Positions 15,972-24,554 are shown, counted from the first letter of the stretch. The stretch is 64,000 nucleotides of DNA from an uncultured Paracoccaceae bacterium (GCA_947499725.1 CANMPK010000001.1:124001-188000), one strand, 5' to 3'. Notes: a model not told the origin generated them from the sequence alone. Program-made: numbers and translations.

Positions 15972-17342
15972 TTAGTAAGCGCCACGCCCAGACAGCACCG
16001 CGCGGAAGGTCAGCCAGATCAAGATCATGTCCAACAGCACCGATTTTGATTGCGCATAGGCCAGATCCATCTCCACCATCTGATCAAACCCAATGTCCGC
16101 CCGACCAGACACTTGCCACAACCCCGTCAGCCCCGGTTTTACAGCAAGGCGACCTAAAGCGCGGTTCGGATAGGCGGCCACTTCTTCAGCCAAAGCCGGA
16201 CGTGGGCCCACAATCGACATATCGCCCTTTAGAACATTCAGGATTTGCGGCAGCTCATCCAAAGAATAGCGACGCAGCAAACGACCCACTCGCGTCACAC
16301 GCGGATCATTCTTGGCCTTAAAACAAACCCCTTCACGGTCAGAAGTTTTCAGCAAAGCCGCCCGTCGCGCCTCAGAATCCGTCGCCATAGAGCGGAACTT
16401 ATAGATCGTGAACGGTTTGCCATTCTTCCCAACGCGAGTCTGAGTGAACAGGGGCGAGCCTTTGCTTTCCAAACGAATGGCAAGCGCGACCATCATCAAG
16501 GGCAGGAACAGAGCAGTCAGTGCGCCCAGGCTCAGGCCAATATCCATCATGCGCTTTGGCAGAGCATGGGGTTGGCGTTGACGCATGGCATAGGCAGCAG
16601 CCCGCGCCATAAAGGTGAAATTACCAATCAAATAGCGCTGCGCCATGCGGCGGGGCTCCATCAACAGACGCCAAGCCCATTCTGATTTCATCCGGCGCAC
16701 CAGCTTTGGCGCGCGGCGCACATTGCCCGCCCAGAAATCAAACAGCCCGCCAACTGACAAGCAAATGCGCGGCGTCAGCTCGTTGAAATGACGGTCGAGC
16801 CACATTTCCTGCATTGGCACGCCCATGGCGACCAGCAGAATATCTGCGCCAGAAGCATTGATCGCCTCAACCGCGTTCTTTTGCCCCTCGTACCCATCGC
16901 GGGTACCTGCAATGCGCAAATTCGGCTCTTGCTCTGAAATCATCTTGGCCGCCCGCGCCGCAGTTCCGGCTTTGCCCCCAAACAGAAAGACACTCATCCC
17001 TTTACGTGCAGCCAGCTTCAAAAGTTCAGGCGCCAAATCCGTTCCATTTAGGTTTTCGGTGATCTCTTTACCATCCATCTTCGCAGCAAGCTCAACGCCA
17101 ATCCCATCCGGCAGCACCATATCAGCCCGTGCCAAAGCCGCTCTGTAGTGAACGTCCTTCGCAGCGATATTTGCGCAATGCGCATTCAAGAAAGACACGT
17201 TACGACGCCCCGCGCTCAGAATGTTCTGCGCAACCTGCGTCATCGACCCTTGGGTCAAGCGATGGCCCATAACAGTAATCTCGGGAAAAACAGCACTGGT
17301 TTCGGCTGTTAAAAGGGAAGGGTGGAACGCTTGGAAGGTCAT
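15972..17342 (-). CDS. WecG/TagA glycosyltransferase fused to sugar phosphotransferase
   Basis: A 456-residue fusion. Residues 20-230 are a GT26 WecG/TagA/CpsF enzyme: LNAHCANIAAK, the catalytic region VLPDGIGVELAAK with Asp79, NGTDLAP, and LLVAMGVPMQEMW. After a linker, residues 262-456 are a monotopic phosphoglycosyl transferase (WcaJ/PssY type). That half has a KRMMDIGLSLGALTALFL membrane helix, KFRSM, the Asp-Glu pair in YSLDELPQILNVL, and VGPRPALAEEV. The C-terminal part should load the first sugar phosphate on undecaprenyl phosphate, and the N-terminal part the second sugar. The gene is monocistronic between two motif-bearing promoter regions. It probably starts the repeat unit for the whole locus. 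Confidence 0.92.
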   Translation of the reverse strand: MTFQAFHPSLLTAETSAVFPEITVMGHRLTQGSMTQVAQNILSAGRRNVSFLNAHCANIAAKDVHYRAALARADMVLPDGIGVELAAKMDGKEITENLNGTDLAPELLKLAARKGMSVFLFGGKAGTAARAAKMISEQEPNLRIAGTRDGYEGQKNAVEAINASGADILLVAMGVPMQEMWLDRHFNELTPRICLSVGGLFDFWAGNVRRAPKLVRRMKSEWAWRLLMEPRRMAQRYLIGNFTFMARAAAYAMRQRQPHALPKRMMDIGLSLGALTALFLPLMMVALAIRLESKGSPLFTQTRVGKNGKPFTIYKFRSMATDSEARRAALLKTSDREGVCFKAKNDPRVTRVGRLLRRYSLDELPQILNVLKGDMSIVGPRPALAEEVAAYPNRALGRLAVKPGLTGLWQVSGRADIGFDQMVEMDLAYAQSKSVLLDMILIWLTFRAVLSGRGAY

Positions 17343-17479
17343 AGGCTTTCTCCTGTTGGCTGCCTCAGGAGTGCCGCATTTCGCTTAACCTTTCTTTAAT
17401 CCTTTAGGCGGAATGAAGGGGCGTTTGTTTCGCAAATGTACGGAAAGATAGGAAAATATCGAAAAGAGACTAAGCAAAC

Positions 17480-17493
17480 CTATCCGTTTGGGT
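17480..17493 (+). promoter_or_regulatory. EPS-locus motif, site C
   Basis: CTATCCGTTTGGGT lies in the 251-base region between the divergent fusion glycosyltransferase gene and the response-regulator gene, about 114 bases before the regulator start. Confidence 0.5.
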
Positions 17494-17593
17494 GGAGGAT
17501 TAACCAGAAGTTTCCCCTTTTCGGATCCGCTTTTGGTCATAAATTATATTCATATTTAAGGGGCGAATGACTTACCGAAGTAAGGACGTTGTA

Positions 17594-18208
17594 ATGAGAG
17601 TATTAATCGCGGATGACCATGAACTGCTGCGCGACGCGCTAGTAGCCTTCATGGAAAACGAAGAAAACATGGAGACCCACACAGCGAAAGATTTGGCAGA
17701 AGCCTGCGCGCTGCTCGATGGGGACTACACTTACGATCTGGTTTTGTTGGATTACAACATGCCAGGCATGAATGGATTGGAAGGACTGAAAACCGCCTCG
17801 GAACGAAACGGGGTGCATCGCGTTGCCCTAATGTCCGGAGAGGCCACACGCGAAATCGCGGAACAAGCGCTCGATATGGGAGCCATTGGTTTTGTCCCGA
17901 AAACCCTACCGGCCAAATCTCTGGTCAACGCCATCAAATTTATGGCGATGGGTGAAAAATACGCACCGCTGGAATTCATGACAGCAGAGCCAGAGCCAAA
18001 CAACCATCCCCTGTTGTCCGGCCTGACAGAGCGTGAAACCCAAATGCTGCGCGGCTTGACCGAAGGCAAATCCAACAAAGAGATCGCACGCGATCTGGAA
18101 TTGTCCGAACCAACGGTAAAGCTGCACGTGAAGACCCTGTATCGCAAACTGGGCGTGGCTAACCGCACTCAAGCGGCCCTGATCGCACGCGACCAAGGGG
18201 TATTCTAA
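17594..18208 (+). CDS. LuxR/NarL-type response regulator
   Basis: A 204-residue regulator. The receiver domain is at 1-120 (VLIADDHELLRDAL, phospho-Asp in VLLDYNMPGMNG, then MSGEAT and FVPKT). A LuxR-type helix-turn-helix is at about 140-200 (LTERETQMLRGLTEGKSNK, EPTVKLHVKTLYRKLGVANR). It is a DNA-binding transcription regulator. ATG 17594 with TAAGGA seven bases upstream is preferred; an in-frame ATG at 17567 is possible. It lies 117 bases before the chain-length gene and beside the locus's hybrid kinase, so it is the probable output of that kinase. Motif sites A-D are its best candidate targets. Confidence 0.93.
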   Translation: MRVLIADDHELLRDALVAFMENEENMETHTAKDLAEACALLDGDYTYDLVLLDYNMPGMNGLEGLKTASERNGVHRVALMSGEATREIAEQALDMGAIGFVPKTLPAKSLVNAIKFMAMGEKYAPLEFMTAEPEPNNHPLLSGLTERETQMLRGLTEGKSNKEIARDLELSEPTVKLHVKTLYRKLGVANRTQAALIARDQGVF

Positions 18209-18209
18209 C

Positions 18210-18223
18210 CTATCCTTTTGGAC
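18210..18223 (+). promoter_or_regulatory. EPS-locus motif, site D
   Basis: CTATCCTTTTGGAC is the most divergent copy. It starts immediately after the regulator stop codon and 103 bases before the chain-length gene's first codon end. Confidence 0.4.
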
Positions 18224-18325
18224 CAAGGGCATCTCGTATGTCCTTGGGTCCTGTCTAATAGCGTCCTCTGAAAGGCCCGCTCCCCCATCTACCGTTAACC
18301 AAGATTTTCTTGAGGTAGAAAACCC

Positions 18326-19789
18326 ATGGCCTTTCAAAGCGACGCATTTCCAACGCAACCACCTTATCAAAGCAATGCCGCCTATCTGACACGGCTCGAT
18401 AAGCTTTTGAAAAAAGGCCGCCCACATGAACCGGGCTATCTGATCAAACGCTGGATCCGCTACGGTCTGGTCTTCTCACTCTGGAGCGCAGGTGTCTGGG
18501 TGCCGATCACGGGCTACCTAACATCCACACCTCCAAGCTATACCTCACATATGTCGCTGATCCTGCCGGGCTCTGGTGCCTCGTCATCGGTCAACATCGA
18601 CAGCATTGGCCAAGCCAGCAGCCACGCCAGCTCTGCCTTTGCCAATAATTCTGTGAGCCCAACGCAAACCTACAAACGTCTGATCCGGGCAGACCGCATC
18701 CTAGATGCCGCCGCTGCCACTCTGGGAACAGACCCCAAAGCCCTGCCGCGCCCAAAAGTCACGCTGGTGGATCAAACCGGCCTGATCCATGTGGAAATCA
18801 CCGGCGGCAGTGCCGATGAGGCGCGCGATCGCAACCAAGCTGTTCTGGACGCCTTCTTTTCCGAAGTCGAAGCCTTGCGCACCGATGATCTGAACGTGCG
18901 CGAACAAGGGGCGGTGCGTGCCATCGAAGAATACCGCAACTCCGTTCTGGCCAATCGCAACGCGGTTTCGACGCTCCAAAACGAAACGGGCTTCCTGTCA
19001 CGCGATCAATTCGCCGCCCAAGTGGCCGTGAACGATGAACGCCAAGCCAGCAGTTTCACCCTCAAAGCCAAACTGGATGAAAAAACCGCCTACGTGGCCT
19101 CGCTCGAAGCCCGACTGGGCCTCAGCGCAGAACACGCTGCCCGTGCGCTGGACCTTTATTCAGATCAAGAATACCTCGCGCTTGTGGCCGACGTCGCCGA
19201 CAAAGCCGCAGGTCTGGCAGAGGCCCGCGCCCGCTACGGCAGCAACCACCCACGCCGCCGCGAAGCCGAACAGGCCTATATCCAATCGCAAGAGGCCACA
19301 TTGCGCGCGGCCATGTCGATCACTGCGCTGCCCCGTGCCATCGCCGCGCGCCTAAACGTCTCGCAATTTGGCGACCGCACCCAATTGCTGGCCGAACTGC
19401 TGCGCGCCGAAGCAGACCGCTCTGGTCTGTCCGCGCAATACAATACGCTCAGTCAAAGCGTTGCGACCGAGAAATCCCGCCTTGAACGCGCCAGCCGCGC
19501 CGCGGCGCAACTGGAAGATTTGCAACGGGATTTCCAAGTGGCTGAAGCCGTCTTTGCCTCTGCTATCGCCCGTGCGCAATCGTCTAAAACCGATGTCTTC
19601 GCATCTTATCCGCTGGTGCAAGTGCTGGAAAACCCAAGCTTGCCAGATGGACCAAGCTCGCCTCGCCGAAAACTTGCCATTGTCGCAGGGGCAGGGGCCA
19701 CAATGCTGATCCTCATGGCGCTCACGCTGGGCTGGGTGCGCCGCGGCCTGATCCGCTGGCTGATCGGCCAACGCAAAGACGAAGACTAA
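18326..19789 (+). CDS. Wzz/GumC-like polysaccharide chain-length determinant
   Basis: A 487-residue inner-membrane protein with the Wzz layout. One helix lies near residues 50-70 (IRYGLVFSLWSAGVWVPI). A large periplasmic region follows with long coiled-coil stretches (about 165-410, including LRDQ-like heptads and RSGLSAQYNTLSQSV). A second helix near 450-470 (LAIVAGAGATMLILMALTLG) leads to a short basic tail. There is no C-terminal tyrosine-kinase domain, so this is the copolymerase part only. It sets chain length together with the Wzy-like gene that starts 13 bases downstream. The ATG follows GAGGTAG. Confidence 0.88.
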   Translation: MAFQSDAFPTQPPYQSNAAYLTRLDKLLKKGRPHEPGYLIKRWIRYGLVFSLWSAGVWVPITGYLTSTPPSYTSHMSLILPGSGASSSVNIDSIGQASSHASSAFANNSVSPTQTYKRLIRADRILDAAAATLGTDPKALPRPKVTLVDQTGLIHVEITGGSADEARDRNQAVLDAFFSEVEALRTDDLNVREQGAVRAIEEYRNSVLANRNAVSTLQNETGFLSRDQFAAQVAVNDERQASSFTLKAKLDEKTAYVASLEARLGLSAEHAARALDLYSDQEYLALVADVADKAAGLAEARARYGSNHPRRREAEQAYIQSQEATLRAAMSITALPRAIAARLNVSQFGDRTQLLAELLRAEADRSGLSAQYNTLSQSVATEKSRLERASRAAAQLEDLQRDFQVAEAVFASAIARAQSSKTDVFASYPLVQVLENPSLPDGPSSPRRKLAIVAGAGATMLILMALTLGWVRRGLIRWLIGQRKDED

Positions 19790-19802
19790 AGCAGGCGCAA
19801 CC

Positions 19803-21104
19803 ATGAACGAGTGTTCCCCTCAAAACCCCGCAGAAAAACTCTGCTACAAGGCGATCGTCTACACATGGCCGCTCTATGCGCTGGGCGCGCTCTATGTCAG
19901 CGGCCCTGTGTTGGGCTGGCTGTTAGGCGGGCTCGCGGTCATTGCCGGCTACCTCGGCCCCGCCATGCGCCCAGACCTGCGCCCCCATCCGATTCCGCCT
20001 GCCACATGGGCGTGGATCATCGGCATGGGCCTGATGCTGCCCATCCTTTGGATCGGCCACGTCAATTGGGCTTTCCCCATGACAACCACCATCCGCTCCA
20101 GCATCGGCTGGGCCAAAGGCTGGGCGCTGATGGGGCTGTTCCCCCTCGCAGGGGCCGTGCTGCCCATCCGCCGCGCCATTCTTGTGCGCGGTCAATGTGT
20201 GCTGGGCCTGACCGTGCTCTGTGTGGCGCCCTTTCTATTGGCCGCGCCGTATATTGGCCTGCCAGAACGTATCTTTACCTCACCGTTCAAAGTGCTTGGT
20301 GGACCGGGCCCAGAATATTTCACGGTCTTTCTGTTCACCTATGATCCCGCCACATGGACCCCACGCTGGCAGTTCTTCGCCCCATGGTCCCCCTTCGCCG
20401 CGCTTCTGGGCGTGATGATGGTGCTCTTTGCACTGGAAGAAAAAGAACTGAAATGGCGCAGCTTTGGAATCGCCGCAGGCACGCTGATGGTGCTGGCGTC
20501 TAAGTCCCGCATGGGGCTCGTGGGCCTTGTGGTCTGCACAATCCCCCCACGCCTTCTGGGCCTGATGGGCCGCCGCTGGGCATGGATGCTCTTGGCCGGC
20601 CTCACCGCCAGCCTCGCCATGACCGCTGACCGCCTGATCAACGGCGCCACCAGCGCCATCGCCACTTTCAAAAACGCCCGCGCCGACAGCACCCGCGTGC
20701 GCGCCACGCTGCAACGCATCGCCGAGGAACGCTGGTGGGAAGAGGCCATCTGGTTCGGCCACGGCCGCCCAGCCCCTGGAGGGCACATCGTTGAATACAT
20801 GCCAATCGGCAGCCATCACACATGGTACGGCCTACTGTTCGTGAAAGGCGTCACAGGTTTCGCGGCGCTTCTCTTGCCGCTGCTCTTCCAGATGCTGCTG
20901 GCACTGGTGGATTCCATTGCCTCCAGCCGAGGCCGTCTGCCGCTGGGCATCCTCTTGGTGATCGTCCTGCTGTCCTTTGGCGAGAACATCGAGATCGAGG
21001 CTTACCTGCTTTGGCCAGGCCTCATGATGCTGGGCATCCACGCCCGCGAAATGGCAGAGGCGCCCTTTGACAGCCTCATGCCCGCGCAGCCACAGCCTGC
21101 GTGA
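19803..21104 (+). CDS. Wzy-like polymerase / O-antigen ligase family protein
   Basis: A 433-residue multispanning inner-membrane protein with about ten to twelve helices. The family-typical large periplasmic loop comes late (about residues 290-340, with FGHGRPAPGGHIVEYMP) and is followed by SHHTWYGLLFVKGVTGFAAL, the conserved His-containing end of the WaaL/Wzy domain. It should join lipid-linked repeat units in the periplasm. It is the last gene of the rightward pair with the chain-length gene. Its stop codon directly abuts that of the convergent phosphatase gene, with no room for a separate terminator. Confidence 0.85.
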   Translation: MNECSPQNPAEKLCYKAIVYTWPLYALGALYVSGPVLGWLLGGLAVIAGYLGPAMRPDLRPHPIPPATWAWIIGMGLMLPILWIGHVNWAFPMTTTIRSSIGWAKGWALMGLFPLAGAVLPIRRAILVRGQCVLGLTVLCVAPFLLAAPYIGLPERIFTSPFKVLGGPGPEYFTVFLFTYDPATWTPRWQFFAPWSPFAALLGVMMVLFALEEKELKWRSFGIAAGTLMVLASKSRMGLVGLVVCTIPPRLLGLMGRRWAWMLLAGLTASLAMTADRLINGATSAIATFKNARADSTRVRATLQRIAEERWWEEAIWFGHGRPAPGGHIVEYMPIGSHHTWYGLLFVKGVTGFAALLLPLLFQMLLALVDSIASSRGRLPLGILLVIVLLSFGENIEIEAYLLWPGLMMLGIHAREMAEAPFDSLMPAQPQPA

Positions 21105-21956
21105 TCAATCGTAAAAGGCAGCTTTGATCTTCGCCTGCACAGCCTTGTCGCGATGCGAAAAGGTCCACAAAGGCACCTTAGGCGCGGCCGGATCATACGG
21201 CGCGCCATCATGGCTCACGACCTCACCGCCGCATTCCAAAGCAATCAAAGCGCCCGCCGCATGGTCCCAAGGCTTGGCCGCATGGTTCAGTACGAAATCC
21301 ACCTTCCCAAGCGCCAACTGGCGATATTCCTGACAAGAACTGCGCAGCGCCGTCACACGGCGAAACTTTGGATAGCCCTGCAGAATTCGCGCCTGTTCCT
21401 GTGGCGCAAACATATAGCTTGGGCAGAACCCATACATATCAGCGGTATCTTCCTTGGCCGGGGCCGAGGTCAGCTTGCGCTTATCGCCTGCCGCATTCTC
21501 AAACCAAACCCCTTGGCCCTTTTCGCCCCAAATCCAATCATCCAAAACCGGATCATACAGCAAGCCAAACACGGTCTCGCCATTCATCATCAGGGCCACA
21601 ATCACCCCAAAGTTCGCAACCCCTGCCGCGTAATTGCCGGTGCCATCGATAGGATCAATGATCACCGTTAAATCAGACGCGGGCATCTGCGCCAAAATCG
21701 AAGGGGCTTCCTCAACCGCCTCTTCACCCACAATCAAAGCGTCCGGCATCAACTGACGCGCCGCCGCCGCAATCACCACCTCCGCGCGCTTATCCGCAAT
21801 CGTCACCAAATCATCCGCGCTGGTTTTGGTTTCAATCGCATCTGGGTCCAGATTGCGAAAGCGCGGCATGATCTCAGTGCGGCCTGCTTCGCGCACAGCC
21901 GCGAGCAGCCCATCTTTGATTTCTTGGGGCAGGGGCAGCGTAAGGGAAGCAGACAT
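21105..21956 (-). CDS. Inositol-monophosphatase-family phosphatase
   Basis: A 283-residue Mg2+/Li+-type sugar phosphatase. Metal-binding motifs are GEEAVEE, IIDPIDGTGNYAAG and PWDHAAGALIALECGG. Residues 33-60 carry KTSADDLVTIADKRAEV. Candidate substrates are inositol phosphate, fructose bisphosphate, PAP or histidinol phosphate. The his genes begin 3 kb away, which makes a HisN-like role possible, but the motif order is closer to generic IMPases. The start at 21956 has GAAAGGAATT upstream. It is a single gene between the polysaccharide locus and an AT-rich insertion. Confidence 0.88.
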   Translation of the reverse strand: MSASLTLPLPQEIKDGLLAAVREAGRTEIMPRFRNLDPDAIETKTSADDLVTIADKRAEVVIAAAARQLMPDALIVGEEAVEEAPSILAQMPASDLTVIIDPIDGTGNYAAGVANFGVIVALMMNGETVFGLLYDPVLDDWIWGEKGQGVWFENAAGDKRKLTSAPAKEDTADMYGFCPSYMFAPQEQARILQGYPKFRRVTALRSSCQEYRQLALGKVDFVLNHAAKPWDHAAGALIALECGGEVVSHDGAPYDPAAPKVPLWTFSHRDKAVQAKIKAAFYD

Positions 21957-22056
21957 GGGGAATTCCTTTCAAAATCCCCACTGTCCTGCGGACAAATCTG
22001 CATCGGCGCAAGGGCTTTGGCGCGATGTTAGGAAAATTTCATAAGAGTTCTCGGGT

Positions 22057-23016
22057 CTAAAGATCGTTTGTGCTTTTGGCGTTTTTCAGCTTTTCCAAAG
22101 AGGTATATCTCTGACCTTGGGTATAAGCGTATGAACGACCTTGGTCGTTCTTCAAATCATTTGTTATCGAACCGAGCAGGTCCTGCGTGTCTGCCTCTGT
22201 GTTTTTTGACAGAATGAAAACTTTCAAAGTCCTGCCATAGCCCCAGGGGTGAGCGTCTAGCCAGCTCTTCACTGCATTTGGCGTATCTTCCGGTAAATCT
22301 TCTCGTTTTTCGGGAAAGGAGACATCTTCCGCCGACTTGATTTTAGCGATCTTGGATTTGATCTCCCCATCCGCATAAAACCCAAGATAGTCGACCTTTT
22401 TAAAGCTTCGCCCTGCCTGACACACATACACACCATGAGCCTCATAAGCGGGCCAGGCAATTTTCGCGGCAACAATCACAACTTCGTCTTTCACAGGGAG
22501 AAGGCCTGTTTCAGCAAAGAATATCTGCAGGTTTTTCAAAAGAAACTGATCTCTCTCGGACAAAATCAGGTCTTCGGAGCGCATGAGTTCATCTATGAAT
22601 GTGTTAAGGTCATGGAACGACTTCCAACCAATTTTATCTTCCTGTTTATTATCCTGTTTGTCCTCCTTAAGGAGAGCAGGGCGTTCTGTATCAGGCGTTA
22701 GATAAATCAACTTTCCGTTGTTGATTTTAGCTAATTCAATGTGGCCTTTAAGTTGCGCCTCGTTAATGGCTTCCCGAACCACCTTCGTCTCAAAGATTAA
22801 GTTGAAATTAGAGGAAATTACTGCATCTGGAACCGTTCTACTTGTCTTGGACGTCACCTGATTTTCGAATGTAAAAAAGTTCGTGCTTTGACTCTCATCA
22901 AAGAACGATAGGAAACGTTCAACGACATTCACCGGCAAGTTTCGTAGGACTTCGATCAGCGTGGCGGTGACACGGTTTTCGCCTTGGCTATAGGTTGAGA
23001 AAATACTTTGGGACAT
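22057..23016 (-). CDS. PD-(D/E)XK nuclease-like hypothetical protein
   Basis: A 319-residue protein I do not recognise by name. Residues 60-95 contain VPDAVISSNFNLIFETKVV followed by a Gln-rich helix (EAQLKGHIELAK). This is the PD-x(n)-(D/E)xK arrangement of the restriction-endonuclease fold: Asp in PDA, Glu-Thr-Lys, then a QLKGH helix. The N-terminus GENRVTATLIEVLRNLP resembles standalone nuclease-fold proteins of defence islands. The C-terminal half (FKKVDYLGFYADGEI) may be a specificity or substrate domain. It is much AT-richer than both neighbours, is monocistronic and has a weak ribosome site, all consistent with recent acquisition beside tRNA-Tyr. No methylase or helicase partner is adjacent. 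Confidence 0.5.
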   Translation of the reverse strand: MSQSIFSTYSQGENRVTATLIEVLRNLPVNVVERFLSFFDESQSTNFFTFENQVTSKTSRTVPDAVISSNFNLIFETKVVREAINEAQLKGHIELAKINNGKLIYLTPDTERPALLKEDKQDNKQEDKIGWKSFHDLNTFIDELMRSEDLILSERDQFLLKNLQIFFAETGLLPVKDEVVIVAAKIAWPAYEAHGVYVCQAGRSFKKVDYLGFYADGEIKSKIAKIKSAEDVSFPEKREDLPEDTPNAVKSWLDAHPWGYGRTLKVFILSKNTEADTQDLLGSITNDLKNDQGRSYAYTQGQRYTSLEKLKNAKSTNDL

Positions 23017-23110
23017 AGGTTTTCGATAATTGCTTTTCGTAGAAATTACTTAGTTTATCGAACCTATAACGATGTTCTAAAGGCGACCAAGTTCAAAAAC
23101 GGTTTGCCCA

Positions 23111-23150
23111 AAACAAAACCGGCGGCCCCAATCGGGAACCGCCGGTTTTT
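23111..23150 (-). terminator. Terminator after tRNA-Tyr
   Basis: AAAACCGGCGG and CCGCCGGTTTT pair perfectly around a 13-base loop. T-rich tails occur on both sides, so it may work in both directions; it lies just downstream of the leftward tRNA-Tyr. Confidence 0.8.
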
Positions 23151-23183
23151 GCTATCCTAAGCACCTGACGTGCTTTGATAAAA

Positions 23184-23267
23184 TGGTGGGCGACCCTGGA
23201 ATCGAACCAGGCGTGAGTCGCCTCGAGGGAGTTACAGTCCCCTGCCACACCTTGCGGCCTGTCGCCC
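23184..23267 (-). tRNA. tRNA-Tyr (GTA)
   Basis: An 84-base class II tRNA with encoded CCA. The acceptor arms GGGCGAC and GTCGCCC pair fully, the anticodon GTA reads from 23235-23233, a long variable arm is present and the T loop is TTCGATT. It lies between the AT-rich nuclease-like gene and rlmB. No partial copy of its 3' end was noticed near the nuclease-like gene. Confidence 0.97.
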
Positions 23268-23395
23268 ACTTGTTCGGCATCGCTGCTGAACGTGAGGGGC
23301 TGATTACAGACGTCTCACGGGGGCGTCAACAAGAAAATCGCTTGAAGATCACGCGTCTTTCTTACATTGGTAGCCCTCACCTTCAAATAAGGCTT

Positions 23396-24187
23396 ATGAC
23401 GATGAAAAAACCTAAGTGGGTCGTGGAAAAAGAACAGTCCAAAAAAGCAGCAGCGGCAGAGACCGTCTGGCTGTTCGGCCTGCATGCGGTGCGCGATGCG
23501 TTGCAAAACCCAGCGCGTGAAAAACTCCGCCTGATCGTCACACGCAATGCGCAAGATAAGCTGGCCGAGGCCATCGAAGCCTCTGGGATGACACCAGAAA
23601 TGGTGGATCCGCGCAAATTCCCGAAGGTGCTAGACCCGCAATCCGTCCACCAAGGCGCCGCGCTTGAGGTAAAACCGCTCAATTGGGGCAGCCTGCAAGA
23701 CCGTGCGATTGGCGGCGACGCTGACCTGCCGCCCCGTCTGGTGCTGCTGGACCGCGTGACAGACCCGCATAACGTCGGCGCGATTCTACGCTCTGCCGAG
23801 GTGTTTGGCGCGCAGGCTGTGATCGGCACCCGCCACCACTCTGCGCCTGAAACCGGCGCTTTGGCAAAAACCGCCTCTGGCGCGCTAGAACGCCAGCCTT
23901 ACCTGCGTATGCGCAACTTGGCCGACACAATCATCGAGCTGCAAGGCATGGGTTACATCGTTCTGGGCCTTGATGGCGAAGCCGAGATGAGCATCGAAGC
24001 CGCAATTGACGGCAAACGCGACCGCCCAATCGCTTTGGTGCTTGGCGCTGAAGGCCCGGGCCTGCGTCAGAAAACCAAAGAAACCGTGGATCACCTCGTG
24101 AAAATCGACTTCGCCCGCGGCTTTGGCTCGCTCAACGTGTCCAACGCGGCAGCCGTTGCGCTTTATGCGGCCCGCGGCAACGGCTAA
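23396..24187 (+). CDS. rlmB: 23S rRNA 2'-O-ribose methyltransferase RlmB (SpoU/TrmH family)
   Basis: A 263-residue SPOUT enzyme that methylates the ribose of G2251-type guanosine in 23S rRNA using S-adenosylmethionine. The N-terminal substrate-binding part is WLFGLHAVRDALQNPAR. The trefoil-knot motifs are DPHNVGAILRSAEVFGA (motif 1), LVLGAEGPGL (motif 2) and FGSLNVSNAAAVALYAA (motif 3). The frame is open upstream into the tRNA, so ATG 23396 (with ATAAGG upstream) is the first credible start. A shorter TrmH-type role cannot be excluded, but the N-terminal extension favours RlmB. Confidence 0.92.
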   Translation: MTMKKPKWVVEKEQSKKAAAAETVWLFGLHAVRDALQNPAREKLRLIVTRNAQDKLAEAIEASGMTPEMVDPRKFPKVLDPQSVHQGAALEVKPLNWGSLQDRAIGGDADLPPRLVLLDRVTDPHNVGAILRSAEVFGAQAVIGTRHHSAPETGALAKTASGALERQPYLRMRNLADTIIELQGMGYIVLGLDGEAEMSIEAAIDGKRDRPIALVLGAEGPGLRQKTKETVDHLVKIDFARGFGSLNVSNAAAVALYAARGNG

Positions 24188-24245
24188 CCCCTTGTAATTC
24201 AGCCTGTCTGCGCAATATCTTTTAACAACAAGTATCGAGGCAGAC

Positions 24246-24554
24246 ATGGCACCCAAAATCGCAACCTGTTGTTACTGCGGCACCCGCGCGGCGCTGAAAC
24301 TCTGCGGCACCGTGCAACACGAGTTGGCCTGCGCCAGCTGCGGCGCGCCTTTGCACGAGCTGAAACAGATGCCGATGCAAAGCGACAAACGTGAGAAAAA
24401 GCAGCATTACGAGACCCCGCGCTATGCGAAGAAGGTCGATAAATCTGGGAAGAAACAGAAGAAAAAGAAATCCAAAAGCTGGGGCAAGAAGCTGTTTGAC
24501 GGCTTTGATGACGTCGGCGATCTGTTTGAAGACGTTCTGGATATCTTCGATTAA
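24246..24554 (+). CDS. Small zinc-ribbon protein
   Basis: A 102-residue protein of unknown function. The N-terminus has two Cys pairs (CCYCG and CASCG, residues about 8-12 and 29-32) that would bind one zinc as a ribbon. The middle is very basic (KSGKKQKKKKSKSWGKK) and the last 20 residues are acidic and hydrophobic (DDVGDLFEDVLDIFD). This charge layout suggests nucleic-acid or ribosome contact plus a protein-docking tail, but that is inference. ATG 24246 follows ATCGAGGCAGAC. It is followed by a region that looks like a separate small RNA. Confidence 0.7.
   Translation: MAPKIATCCYCGTRAALKLCGTVQHELACASCGAPLHELKQMPMQSDKREKKQHYETPRYAKKVDKSGKKQKKKKSKSWGKKLFDGFDDVGDLFEDVLDIFD

Noticed and set aside
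23183-23395. N-terminal extension of RlmB into the tRNA-Tyr gene
   Set aside because: The extension is the complement of the tRNA and a spacer; the family N-terminus begins after ATG 23396.
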